A DNA stretch of 58,546 nucleotides from Rikenellaceae bacterium (GTDB taxonomy: Bacteria; Bacteroidota; Bacteroidia; Bacteroidales; Rikenellaceae), in assembly GCA_015059685.1 (NCBI GenBank), contig SUZW01000013.1:1-58546 (forward strand). Reading direction: 5' to 3'. This document shows positions 25,696 through 33,612 of this stretch, piece after piece. The notes beneath the pieces are model-generated. The model worked only from the letters and a program-made list of their open reading frames with translations. It was not told the origin of the DNA and did no database searches. Every line of letters starts with the position of its first letter. Position 1 is the stretch's first letter. The translations under genes and the position numbers were made by a program.

Positions 25696-26858
25696 TATTT
25701 CCACTTTTTACCACCTCGAGGGGTTGATAGTATAACCAAGAGGCGCAACCATGGCTCAAAGATATCGAAGAGAATATGGTGTGCCACCAATCCGCCCTCG
25801 TTGAGGCGTCGGGCATTTCGCACAAAGACAAACAGCACCACAAAGAGTCGTAGCAGTGCCAATATTGTGGCTGCGAGAGCAAACTCCCACGGCATCGTCG
25901 CAACGGCCACGATGACACTTGCGAAGAACAAGACTCGCAACAACAGCTCGAACAACATCGGCAGTCGTGCGCCCTTTGGATAGTGGCGATGTGTTGTGCG
26001 CAGTTCGCAGGTGTGGTGAAGCCACCAGCTCCAACCTCCCCACGGACGCTCCGTGCAGGTTACAAGTGGCGAGAGTACGACACTTACATTCTCTCGTGTG
26101 GCAATCTGCTGTACGAAGAGGTCATCTTCACCCACGCTCATATTGAGGTGACCGAAGCCTCGTACCGAGAAGTAGAGCTCTCGTGTGAAGCCGAGGGCAC
26201 TGTGTGATGCGGAGTAGGTCTTGCGCCTTATGGCCGAAGATATCCACGCCACCGAGTCGGCAAGTCGATACTCCCTAAAGATAAGGTTTAACCACCCCTT
26301 AGATGGTGCTACACCGCAATATCCGAGAACAATATCGCCATAGAGGAAGCCCTTGGCAAGGAGCGAAAGCCAACGCTCCGACGAAGGCGTTGTATCGGCC
26401 GTGGTCATCACAACAAAGTCGTACTTTGCGCTCTTTATGCCCACATTCAGGGCTATCTTTGTCGATACAGGGTATCGTGGCGAGTAGTCGATATGCACGG
26501 GTGAGAGGTGGGCATAGAGTCGTTGCAGCGACTTCAGGTCGGCAAAGAAATCTTCGTTGTTGCCGACATACACAGCCACAACCTCGAACTCTTTGTAGTT
26601 TTGCCCGAGCAGCTTCATCAAAGCACCATCCAGATAGTCGGTGTCGTCGCTAAAAATCGGAACGATGACCGACACCGGAGGCTCCGTATCTCGCACCTTG
26701 CGGCGTGAGGTAAGGCGGAACGATGCGACACGCCCATAGAGCCCGATGCAGAGGGCTATTTGGACTATGAAGAGTGCAACAATCGTAGCACCCAGAGCTA
26801 TTCCGAAGGTGCCATAATTCATTATTGCATTGTATATTACAATCGAGATTTTCTCCAT
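25695..26858 (-). CDS. Membrane glycosyltransferase, family 2 type
   Basis: 387 residues: an N-terminal membrane helix (about 15-42), a GT-A domain (about 60-280) and two or more C-terminal membrane helices (about 300-350). GT2 landmarks: PPVSVIVPIFSDD, TTADTTPS (DxD-like) and VGEDDLFVQQI, then a WGGWSWW stretch resembling the acceptor region. It probably transfers a sugar onto a lipid or envelope polymer at the inner membrane; donor and acceptor are unknown. First gene of the operon, with a -7 element at 26887-26894. Confidence 0.88.
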   Translation of the reverse strand: MEKISIVIYNAIMNYGTFGIALGATIVALFIVQIALCIGLYGRVASFRLTSRRKVRDTEPPVSVIVPIFSDDTDYLDGALMKLLGQNYKEFEVVAVYVGNNEDFFADLKSLQRLYAHLSPVHIDYSPRYPVSTKIALNVGIKSAKYDFVVMTTADTTPSSERWLSLLAKGFLYGDIVLGYCGVAPSKGWLNLIFREYRLADSVAWISSAIRRKTYSASHSALGFTRELYFSVRGFGHLNMSVGEDDLFVQQIATRENVSVVLSPLVTCTERPWGGWSWWLHHTCELRTTHRHYPKGARLPMLFELLLRVLFFASVIVAVATMPWEFALAATILALLRLFVVLFVFVRNARRLNEGGLVAHHILFDIFEPWLRLLVILSTPRGGKKWK

Positions 26859-26886
26859 TTTACAAGTCGCTTCGTCAAATATTTTG

Positions 26887-26924
26887 CAAACTTACACAAA
26901 ATTTCGTGAAAATTAGTAATTTTG
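26887..26924. promoter_or_regulatory. Divergent promoter pair (glycosyltransferase operon / tgt)
   Basis: Minus-strand TAAGTTTG (26887-26894) and plus-strand TAATTTTG (26917-26924) face away from each other with 22 nt between. The plus box ends 9 nt before the tgt ATG, so tgt mRNA would be almost leaderless. Confidence 0.5.
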
Positions 26925-26933
26925 CACAAGATT

Positions 26934-28064
26934 ATGAAGTTTACGCTACAACATAAAGACACGAAGACCAACGCCCGTGCGGGCGAAATCGTAACCGACC
27001 ACGGTACGATACAGACCCCGATATTTATGCCTGTCGGCACAGCGGCAGCGATGAAGGGTATCTTCCATCGTGATATAAAGGATGAGGCGAAGGCGCAGAT
27101 TATCCTGGCCAACACCTATCACCTCTACCTCCGCCCCGGAATGAAGATTTTGGAGGAGGCAGGCGGTGTGCATCGCTTCTCGACCTGGGACAAGCCTATG
27201 CTGACTGATAGTGGTGGTTTTCAGGTCTTTTCGCTTGCAGCGTGCCGTAAATTGAAGGAGGAGGGCTGCCACTTCCAGTCGCATATCGACGGCTCACGCC
27301 ACCTCTTCACGCCCGAAAGCGTTATCGACACCGAGCGTACCATAGGTGCCGATATTATGATGGCGTTTGACGAGTGTCCTCCGGGCGATGCTCCGAAGGA
27401 GTATGCCGCCAAGTCGTTGGCTCTGACCGAGCGTTGGCTCGACCGTTGCTTCAACCAATACCACAAGACACAACCGAAGTATGGTCACTACCAGTCGTTG
27501 TTTCCTATCGTGCAGGGCTGCGGATATGCCGACCTGCGAGCCAAGGCAGCCGAGAATGTCTTGCAGTACAATGCCGACGGCTACGCCATAGGAGGTTTGG
27601 CTGTGGGCGAGCCCACCGAGGTGATGTACGCCATGATTGAGGTTGTGAATGCCGTGCTTCCGCAGGATAAGCCTCGCTACTTGATGGGTGTGGGTACACC
27701 GATAAACATCTTGGAGGGTATTTCGAGAGGTGTCGATATGTTCGACTGTGTTATGCCGACACGAAATGGCCGCAACGGACAATTATTCACCTCCGAGGGC
27801 GTTATAAATATACGCAACAAAAAGTGGGAGAACGACTTTTCGCCTATTGACCCTAACGGCACAACCTTCGTGGATCACCAATACTCGAAGGCCTACCTGC
27901 ACCACCTTGTGGTGTGTGGCGAGATGTTGGCAGCGCAGATTGCATCGTTGCACAACACGGGCTTCTACTTGTGGTTGGTTGGCGAGGCTCGTCGCCACAT
28001 CATCGCAGGTGACTTTGCCGAGTGGAAGGCGGTGATGGTCGAAAAACTCGGCAGAAGGCTGTAA
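26934..28064 (+). CDS. tgt: tRNA-guanine transglycosylase
   Basis: 376 residues. Exchanges G34 for preQ1 in GUN-anticodon tRNAs on the queuosine route. Motifs: TDSGGFQVFSL (catalytic-site Asp), PIVQGC, GGLAVGEP, FDCVMPTRNGRNGQLFT (nucleophile Asp) and the terminal LHN. The usual CxCxxC zinc motif before SRAYLHHL is absent; the corresponding residues are Gly, Thr and Asp in DPNGTTFVDHQYSKAYLHHL. I believe this is shared by Bacteroidetes homologues but cannot check. I start at the ATG at 26934; a TTG at 26922 lies within the -7 element. Confidence 0.95.
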   Translation: MKFTLQHKDTKTNARAGEIVTDHGTIQTPIFMPVGTAAAMKGIFHRDIKDEAKAQIILANTYHLYLRPGMKILEEAGGVHRFSTWDKPMLTDSGGFQVFSLAACRKLKEEGCHFQSHIDGSRHLFTPESVIDTERTIGADIMMAFDECPPGDAPKEYAAKSLALTERWLDRCFNQYHKTQPKYGHYQSLFPIVQGCGYADLRAKAAENVLQYNADGYAIGGLAVGEPTEVMYAMIEVVNAVLPQDKPRYLMGVGTPINILEGISRGVDMFDCVMPTRNGRNGQLFTSEGVINIRNKKWENDFSPIDPNGTTFVDHQYSKAYLHHLVVCGEMLAAQIASLHNTGFYLWLVGEARRHIIAGDFAEWKAVMVEKLGRRL

Positions 28065-28066
28065 AA

Positions 28067-28160
28067 AGGCTTTTAGCCATTGGCCATTAGCCATTGGCTT
28101 TTGAATAGATAATAGAATTAAAAAAACAGCTAACAGCTAATGGCTAATAGCTAATAGCCA
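28067..28160. repeat. Inverted arrays of TAGCCATTGGC-type words
   Basis: An array of about 10-bp words (AGCCATTGGC, CATTAGCCAT) at 28072-28100 is followed, after an A/T-rich gap, by the opposite-strand form (AGCTAATGGC, TAATAGC) at 28128-28160. The same words occur at 31539-31570 and 49377-49412. The two arms could fold into a long hairpin between tgt and the LptF/G gene. Confidence 0.7.
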
Positions 28161-28168
28161 AAGAAAAA

Positions 28169-29293
28169 ATGGAGCCGCAGTATAAAAGAGGTCGTAGTTG
28201 GTGGCCGGGGTTGAAGATCCTCGACCGCTACATTATGCGCAAATTTCTCGGCACCTACATCATGGCAATACTGATGATTATTGTGGTTGTGGTGATCTTC
28301 GACTATGTCGAGAAGATTGACGACTTCACCACCACACACGCTCCACTCAAGGAGGTGTTGTTCGACTACTACCTCAACTTCATCCCCTTCTTCATCAACC
28401 AGTTCAGTGCGCTCTTTACATTCATCGCCTGCATCTTCTTCACCTCGAAGTTGGCCTATCAGACCGAGATTGTGGCGATGTTGTCGGGCGGAATGAGTTT
28501 TCGCCGACTTATGTGGCCATATTTCCTTGCAGCCACAGTTATCACGACCGTATCTCTGTCGCTCAGTTTGTGGGTTATCCCTCTCTCGCAGCGCACTTGC
28601 GTAGCCTTCGAGCAGAAGTATATCCCTCGTCGTCAGCGTTTCCAATACGATAGACACATCTATCGCCAGCTCGAGCCCGGCACATTCATCTATATTCGAG
28701 GCTTCTCGAAGAGCTCGCAGCAGGCCTCGTTCCTCGCCCTCGAGCGTTACGAGGATGGGCACATAACTTCGACTCTCGAGTCCTCGGAGGTGAAGTTCGA
28801 TGGAGAGACAAAGCGTTGGACCTCACAACGATACATCACACGCGAGTTCGACAAGAGTGGCGTTGAGACCTTCACTCAACATCGCAACCTCGACACGCTC
28901 CTCAACCTCGATGTCTTGGAGCTGGGTCGTCTGACCGAGCTTATCACAACGATGAACATCACGGAGTTGAACGACTTTATCGACCAGCAACGCAGCAAGG
29001 GCTCCGACTCCATCCGTCAGCTCGAAGTGGAGCGACACATACGCTTTGCCTACCCTCTCGGAACCTTCATCTTGACACTTATCGGTGTGTCGCTATCGTC
29101 ACGCAAGGTGCGAGGAGGCACGGGTCTGCATATCGGTATCGGCATAACGCTCTGCTTCTCCTACATCATGCTCAACCGAGTGTTCGAGGAGTTTGCCAAG
29201 GGTGGTACTATGCCACCAATGTTGGCGGTGTGGTTGCCGAATATAATCTACGCTATAATCGCCGTTTACCTCTATCGCAAAGCACCGAAATAG
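28169..29293 (+). CDS. LptF/LptG-family (YjgP/YjgQ) permease
   Basis: 374 residues. Three membrane helices at the N-terminus (about 22-125), a periplasmic beta-jellyroll-like domain (about 130-265) and three C-terminal helices (about 280-372), with KILDRYIMRKFLGTY at the start as usual. These proteins form the inner-membrane part of the LPS export machine with LptB. It cannot be decided from sequence alone whether this is the F or G copy. The stop codon is 1 nt from the mqnE ATG. Confidence 0.92.
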   Translation: MEPQYKRGRSWWPGLKILDRYIMRKFLGTYIMAILMIIVVVVIFDYVEKIDDFTTTHAPLKEVLFDYYLNFIPFFINQFSALFTFIACIFFTSKLAYQTEIVAMLSGGMSFRRLMWPYFLAATVITTVSLSLSLWVIPLSQRTCVAFEQKYIPRRQRFQYDRHIYRQLEPGTFIYIRGFSKSSQQASFLALERYEDGHITSTLESSEVKFDGETKRWTSQRYITREFDKSGVETFTQHRNLDTLLNLDVLELGRLTELITTMNITELNDFIDQQRSKGSDSIRQLEVERHIRFAYPLGTFILTLIGVSLSSRKVRGGTGLHIGIGITLCFSYIMLNRVFEEFAKGGTMPPMLAVWLPNIIYAIIAVYLYRKAPK

Positions 29294-29294
29294 T

Positions 29295-30374
29295 ATGACC
29301 ATTGAGCATATAGCCAAAAAGTTGTCGCACGGAGAGCGCATAGATGCTGCCGAGGCCAAACTCCTGTGGGAGGAGGCTCCGCTGTGGCTCTTGGCTCGCT
29401 TGGCAACCGAAGCAAAGGGGCGCAAAAGCGGTGATAAGGTTTTTTATAATAAAAACTTTCATCTCGAACCGACCAATATTTGCTTGTTCGAGTGTCGTTT
29501 CTGCTCGTACCGTCGTCGCAAGGGCGAGGCGGGGGCGTGGGACTACTCGATGGAGGAGGTTTTGGAGCAGGTCGAAAAGCGTAAGGCGAGTGGTGCAACG
29601 GAGGTACATATCGTCGGAGGTGTTCACCCCGACCGTGACCTCTACTACTATGCCGAGATGATAAGGGGTGTAAAGAAGATTATGCCCAAAGTGTGTGTCA
29701 AGGCCTTCACAGCGGTGGAGTTGCACTATATGATACGCAAGGCCGGCCTCTCGATTGAGGAGGGTTTGCAACTGCTGAAAGAGGCCGGTATGGAGTCCAT
29801 ACCGGGAGGTGGCGCCGAGATTTTCGACGAGAAGATTAGGGCCGAGATATGCCCGGGCAAGTGCTCTTCGGCAGAGTGGCTCAATATGCACGAGAGGGCA
29901 CACAAGTTGGGCTTTGACTCGAATGCCACGATGCTCTACGGGCACATTGAAAACATCGACCACCGTATCGACCACCTCTTGCGTCTGCGTGATTTGCAGG
30001 ATAGAACGGGAGGTTTTAATGCCTTTATACCGCTGAAGTTCCGCAGTGCCAACAATGGCTTGGAGGCGTTGGGTGAGACCTCGGTGGTAGATGATATGCG
30101 AACACTCGCTATGAGCCGACTCATCCTCGATAATGTGCCACACATCAAGGCCTACTGGGTGATGTATGGCAAGGAGGTAGCGGAGATGGCGTTGCAGTTC
30201 GGAGCCGACGATATCGACGGCACGATCGAGGACTCGACAAAGATTTATTCGATGGCGGGAGCCTCTGACGAGCGACCACGACTCACAATTGCCGAGATTG
30301 AGAAGATGTGCGCCTCGGCAGGCTACCGTGCCGTAGAGCGTGATACTCACTATAATGAAATTGATAATGGATAA
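29295..30374 (+). CDS. mqnE: Aminodeoxyfutalosine synthase (radical SAM)
   Basis: 359 residues. A CxxxCxxC cluster in NICLFECRFCSYRR (about residues 57-67), EVHIVGGVHPD, GAEIFDEKIR and CPGKCSS are MqnE hallmarks. The enzyme joins 3-[(1-carboxyvinyl)oxy]benzoate to SAM's adenosine in the futalosine route to menaquinone, which Bacteroides proper does not normally use. Directly follows the LptF/G gene (1-nt gap) and ends in a terminator at 30395. Confidence 0.92.
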   Translation: MTIEHIAKKLSHGERIDAAEAKLLWEEAPLWLLARLATEAKGRKSGDKVFYNKNFHLEPTNICLFECRFCSYRRRKGEAGAWDYSMEEVLEQVEKRKASGATEVHIVGGVHPDRDLYYYAEMIRGVKKIMPKVCVKAFTAVELHYMIRKAGLSIEEGLQLLKEAGMESIPGGGAEIFDEKIRAEICPGKCSSAEWLNMHERAHKLGFDSNATMLYGHIENIDHRIDHLLRLRDLQDRTGGFNAFIPLKFRSANNGLEALGETSVVDDMRTLAMSRLILDNVPHIKAYWVMYGKEVAEMALQFGADDIDGTIEDSTKIYSMAGASDERPRLTIAEIEKMCASAGYRAVERDTHYNEIDNG

Positions 30375-30490
30375 TTGACAATTGATAATTATGGTAAAAA
30401 CGACTTGTCGTTTTTATATATTATTGAACTATAATTTATTACAAAATAAATACCTTTAATTGTCAATTGTCAACTGTCAATTGTCAATTA
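30360..30490. repeat. AATTGACAATTG-type repeats flanking a terminator and promoter
   Basis: Words of the form AATTGACAATTGATAATT flank the gap between mqnE and the PASTA gene in opposite orientations (about 30363-30390 and 30458-30490). Between them are a terminator hairpin AAAAACGA-CTTG-TCGTTTTT (30395-30415) and a -7-like box TACCTTTA (30451-30458) that may start the PASTA-rluD message. Confidence 0.6.
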
Positions 30491-30503
30491 AAAACAGAGA
30501 ATT

Positions 30504-31454
30504 ATGAAGAGATTTTGGACTTGGTTGAAAAAGCATAAAATAACATACAACATCGTGGTTATCGTGTTGGTATTCTTGGGTTTGGCGGTAGTATCGTTTA
30601 TCGCCATGGCTCTCGGCACTCGTCATAGCGCAAAGCGCACTGTGCCCGACTTTGTGGGGCTGCGCCTTGGCGATGCGGAGTACTTCGCAGGTCGTCGTGA
30701 CCTGACAATCATCATCAACGACTCGCTCCATGTTGCCTCATACCCCGGGGGCGTGATACTCGACCAGCTGCCAAAGGGCGGTGTTGTCGTAAAGCCTGGG
30801 CGCAAGGTCTATGTTACGATCAACTCCGTGCGTCAGCGTATGGTGGCTGTGCCCTATGTGGCAGGTCGCTCGTTGCGCCAGGCAAAGAATATGCTCGAGA
30901 CGGCAGGTCTAACAATCGACCACCTCGAATATGTCGAGGATTTGGCTACAAACTATGTCTTGGGCGAGGTTGTCGATGGCGTTGAGGTGTTGGAGGATAG
31001 CCTTGTGGTGCATACCGAGATGGGTAATGGAGTAACGCTCCGTGTGGGTGTCGCCCCAAACGACACCGCCACCTCCGTACCGCAGGTTATAGGTCGCTCC
31101 CTGCACGAGGCCAAGAGCCGACTGTGGGAGTCGGGCCTGAATGTTGGCGAGATAGAGTTTGATGGCGATATGGACCTATCGGACCGCAACCGTGCCAAGG
31201 TCTATCAGCAGTCGGCACTTGTCGATGAGCCGCTATCCTATGGCGAGCGAGTATCGCTGCGCCTTACGGTCGATGCCGAGCGTATCGAGAGTGCCATTGC
31301 CGAGATGGAGCTTCAGATTATGGAGCGTGAGCGTGCCAAGATGGAGGCCGACTCCATCGCCAAGGCGGAGCAACGACTGCTCGACTCGATAGCAAATGCC
31401 GAGAAGGCTATGCAGAAGCAGGCTCCGCAAACCGAAGATAACTTCTTCTTTTAG
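30504..31454 (+). CDS. Membrane-anchored PASTA-domain protein
   Basis: 316 residues. A short basic N-terminus and one membrane helix (about 16-38) precede three PASTA repeats (about 45-110, 113-185 and 188-255; each has the TVPDFVGL / VPYVAGRSLRQAKNML / VPQVIGRSLHEAK pattern). A charged alpha-helical tail (about 258-310) ends the protein. PASTA domains bind muropeptides. There is no kinase domain here, unlike Gram-positive PASTA proteins. It precedes the rluD-like gene, an arrangement I believe is common in Bacteroidetes. Role in wall sensing is inferred. Confidence 0.88.
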   Translation: MKRFWTWLKKHKITYNIVVIVLVFLGLAVVSFIAMALGTRHSAKRTVPDFVGLRLGDAEYFAGRRDLTIIINDSLHVASYPGGVILDQLPKGGVVVKPGRKVYVTINSVRQRMVAVPYVAGRSLRQAKNMLETAGLTIDHLEYVEDLATNYVLGEVVDGVEVLEDSLVVHTEMGNGVTLRVGVAPNDTATSVPQVIGRSLHEAKSRLWESGLNVGEIEFDGDMDLSDRNRAKVYQQSALVDEPLSYGERVSLRLTVDAERIESAIAEMELQIMERERAKMEADSIAKAEQRLLDSIANAEKAMQKQAPQTEDNFFF

Positions 31455-31570
31455 TGAGTAGTGAGTAGAGAGTAGTGAGTAGTTGAGAAATGCAAAATGC
31501 AGAATGCAAAATGCAGAATAATTCTCAATTTTTAATTTAGCTAATGGCCAATGGCTAATGGCTAAAAGCC
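31453..31570. repeat. Three tandem microsatellites between PASTA and rluD genes
   Basis: Next to each other are AGTGAGTAGTGAGTAG-type words (31453-31484), AAATGCAAAATGCAG-type words (31488-31519) and a GCTAATGGCCAATGGC-type array (31539-31570, same family as 28067). They fill nearly the whole intergenic gap. Confidence 0.75.
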
Positions 31571-31586
31571 AAATAATTAAAGAGGT

Positions 31587-32720
31587 ATGGCAGACGAGAG
31601 ATACATAAACGAGGAGCTCGACGAGGATATCGAGGTCGATTTCGAGGGTGATGACGAGGAGTCGGGTGTGGGTGTTATGCCACGCCGCTTCCTTTCGGAC
31701 CAGAAGCCCGACGAGAACGGCTTGTACGAGCACTACGCCATAACTGTCGATAAGGGGCAGTCGATGATGCGACTCGACAAGTACCTCACCACGCATATCG
31801 AAAATTGCTCTCGCAACCGTATCCAAAACGCCATAGACGATGGCGGTGTCTTCGTGAACGAGAAGCCGCAGAAGGCGTCGTACAAGGTAAAACCTTTCGA
31901 CCATATCTCCATGCGCCTCGCCTTTCCTCGCTACGAGGTTACCCTCACGCCCGAGGATATCCCAATCGACATAATGTACGAAGACGACGATGTTATCGTT
32001 GTGAATAAGGAGGCGGGGATGTGCGTACACCCGGGCCACGGCAACTACTGCGGAACGCTTGTCAATGCCCTCACCTTCCATTTGAAGGATAACCCTATGT
32101 TCCAGCAAGGCAACGAGCGTGCCGGCTTGGTGCATCGTATAGACAAAAACACCTCGGGCATTCTCGTTGTCGGCAAGAACGAGCAGGCGTGCCAGCACCT
32201 CTCGCACCAATTCTTCCTCCACTCGACGCAGCGCCGTTATATTGCGCTCGTGTGGGGCAACTTGGCCGATGACGAGGGAACAATTACGGGTCATATCGGT
32301 CGCAATCCGAAAAATCGCCATCAGATGTATGTCTTTGCCGATGGCTCGGAGGGCAAGCACGCTGTTACCCACTACAAGGTGCTGCGTCGCTATGGCTATG
32401 TAACGCTGGTGGAGTGCCGCCTCGAAACGGGTAGAACGCACCAAATTCGTGTTCACATGCAGTATATCGGTCACCCACTCTTCAACGATGAGCGATATGG
32501 TGGCGACAAGATATTGAAGGGTACGACCTTCTCGAAGTATAAGCAGTTTATCGAGAATTGTTTTGAAACAATGCCTCGCCACGCCCTTCACGCCCGCCTT
32601 TTGGGCTTTGAGCACCCAACCACAGGCGAGTACAAGGAGTTTACACTCGACTTCCCGGCCGACTTTAAGGCTGTGCTTGAGAAGTGGGAAACATATTCAA
32701 AAGCTTCTGCTTTTGAATAA
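31587..32720 (+). CDS. rluD: RluA/RluD-family 23S rRNA pseudouridine synthase
   Basis: 377 residues. An acidic N-terminal extension (about 1-45, rich in Glu/Asp) is followed by an S4 RNA-binding domain (about 55-115). The catalytic domain contains AGLVHRIDKNTSG with the nucleophilic Asp, and GRTHQIRVHMQYIGHPL. It modifies uridines in 23S rRNA; the D subclass is assigned by similarity only. The acidic extension is unusually strong compared with the enterobacterial enzyme. Confidence 0.9.
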   Translation: MADERYINEELDEDIEVDFEGDDEESGVGVMPRRFLSDQKPDENGLYEHYAITVDKGQSMMRLDKYLTTHIENCSRNRIQNAIDDGGVFVNEKPQKASYKVKPFDHISMRLAFPRYEVTLTPEDIPIDIMYEDDDVIVVNKEAGMCVHPGHGNYCGTLVNALTFHLKDNPMFQQGNERAGLVHRIDKNTSGILVVGKNEQACQHLSHQFFLHSTQRRYIALVWGNLADDEGTITGHIGRNPKNRHQMYVFADGSEGKHAVTHYKVLRRYGYVTLVECRLETGRTHQIRVHMQYIGHPLFNDERYGGDKILKGTTFSKYKQFIENCFETMPRHALHARLLGFEHPTTGEYKEFTLDFPADFKAVLEKWETYSKASAFE

Positions 32721-32721
32721 A

Positions 32722-32756
32722 TTGACAATTGACAATTGATAATTGACGATTAAAGG
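32722..32756. repeat. AATTGACAATTG-type repeat after rluD
   Basis: Three consecutive copies of the TTGACAATTGAYAA word, the same family as 30360-30490. Confidence 0.65.
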
Positions 32757-32769
32757 TAATCTACGCTCG

Positions 32770-33228
32770 CTATAGTATTGTTATGGGCACAATATTGTAG
32801 CGGGCATAGTGGTAGTGCATCGGTGAGAGCATACTATTATCGTCAAATGGCGACATAACAACCTCGTCTGCAATCCTCATCATACACCAATTGCGAGTTT
32901 GTGAGGAGTTCCAGCTGTGTCGATTGAATTCTCGGACCGTCTCTATCAACATTCGCCCCTCATCTATAGCTTCCCTATACTCGGCCGGTATGCGTTTATA
33001 CATCGCACGACCAAGAAAGAGTATAAGCGGATGTTTGTGTTCGAGCAGAACCCGAAGAACACTCTTCTCGAGTGGAGATTGAAAGCCACTGATAACCACG
33101 GAGTCTGTGTTACACACCGACTCGGCCCAAGCCACACAGCGACTCTCTATTTCAGGGGTGAAGGTACGGGAACCATAGAAGGCGACAAGATGTCGATCCA
33201 GCAGATCTCTATTTCCAAGTGAGCTCAT
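32770..33228 (-). CDS. Small DprA-like Rossmann-fold protein
   Basis: 152 residues from the ATG at 33228. Landmarks: VAFYGSRTF at the N-terminus, VVISGFQSPLEKSVLRVLL and HPLILFLGRAMYKRIPAEYREAI, then a variable tail with VVMSPFDDNS. This corresponds to a stripped-down DprA/Smf-type nucleotide-binding fold without the N-terminal helical or C-terminal winged-helix domains. Function unknown; DNA or nucleotide binding is plausible. It stands alone and lacks a clear promoter. The longer frame back to 33363 has no family resemblance, so I reject it. Confidence 0.65.
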   Translation of the reverse strand: MSSLGNRDLLDRHLVAFYGSRTFTPEIESRCVAWAESVCNTDSVVISGFQSPLEKSVLRVLLEHKHPLILFLGRAMYKRIPAEYREAIDEGRMLIETVREFNRHSWNSSQTRNWCMMRIADEVVMSPFDDNSMLSPMHYHYARYNIVPITIL

Positions 33229-33545
33229 AAAAAAAGCGCAGGCGCTGCATTTACTTACCCAACATCGAGGCCTTGGCTGCCCTTTCAAGAATAAGCAACA
33301 CGAACGCCCACGCCGGATGATATATGCACACACTGAGCCAATGTCAGAGGTGAGTATATGCAACCTTGCGTGGACATTTTGTTGTCGTTCTTCTTGAAAT
33401 TCTTAACCGCCAAGTTTAGATGTTGAAGAATCGTCAAAAAATATCCAATCAATATGTACGACTTAACGGCAAGAGCCATAAGTCACTACAAAAATAGTCT
33501 ATTTTTAATAAATAACCGCATTTATCTCTATAAATCTTTGCATTA
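33229..33545. other. Gene-poor stretch with a doubtful small ORF
   Basis: No supported gene. A minus-strand frame 33285-33479 encodes 64 residues with a hydrophobic start and the end CVHISSGVGVRVAYS; its inner ATG at 33377 would give a 30-residue peptide. No promoter is visible for it, and the AVExGF core of the two short peptides elsewhere in this window is absent. I record it only as a possibility. Confidence 0.3.
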
Positions 33546-33584
33546 CAAAAAAAATCGGCAGCAGGATAACACCCACTGCCGACA
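33546..33584 (-). terminator. Terminator of the peptide-lipoprotein unit
   Basis: On the minus strand, stem TCGGCAG/CTGCCGA (33555-33561, 33576-33582) followed by eight T residues, 29 nt after the lipoprotein stop codon. Confidence 0.85.
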
Positions 33585-33612
33585 TATCTCCCTTGCCGAA
33601 GCGTACAAATTG

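Noticed and set aside
31233..32615. 460-codon open frame on the minus strand
   Set aside because: Covers two real plus-strand genes (PASTA and RluD type) plus intergenic repeats; no domain support.
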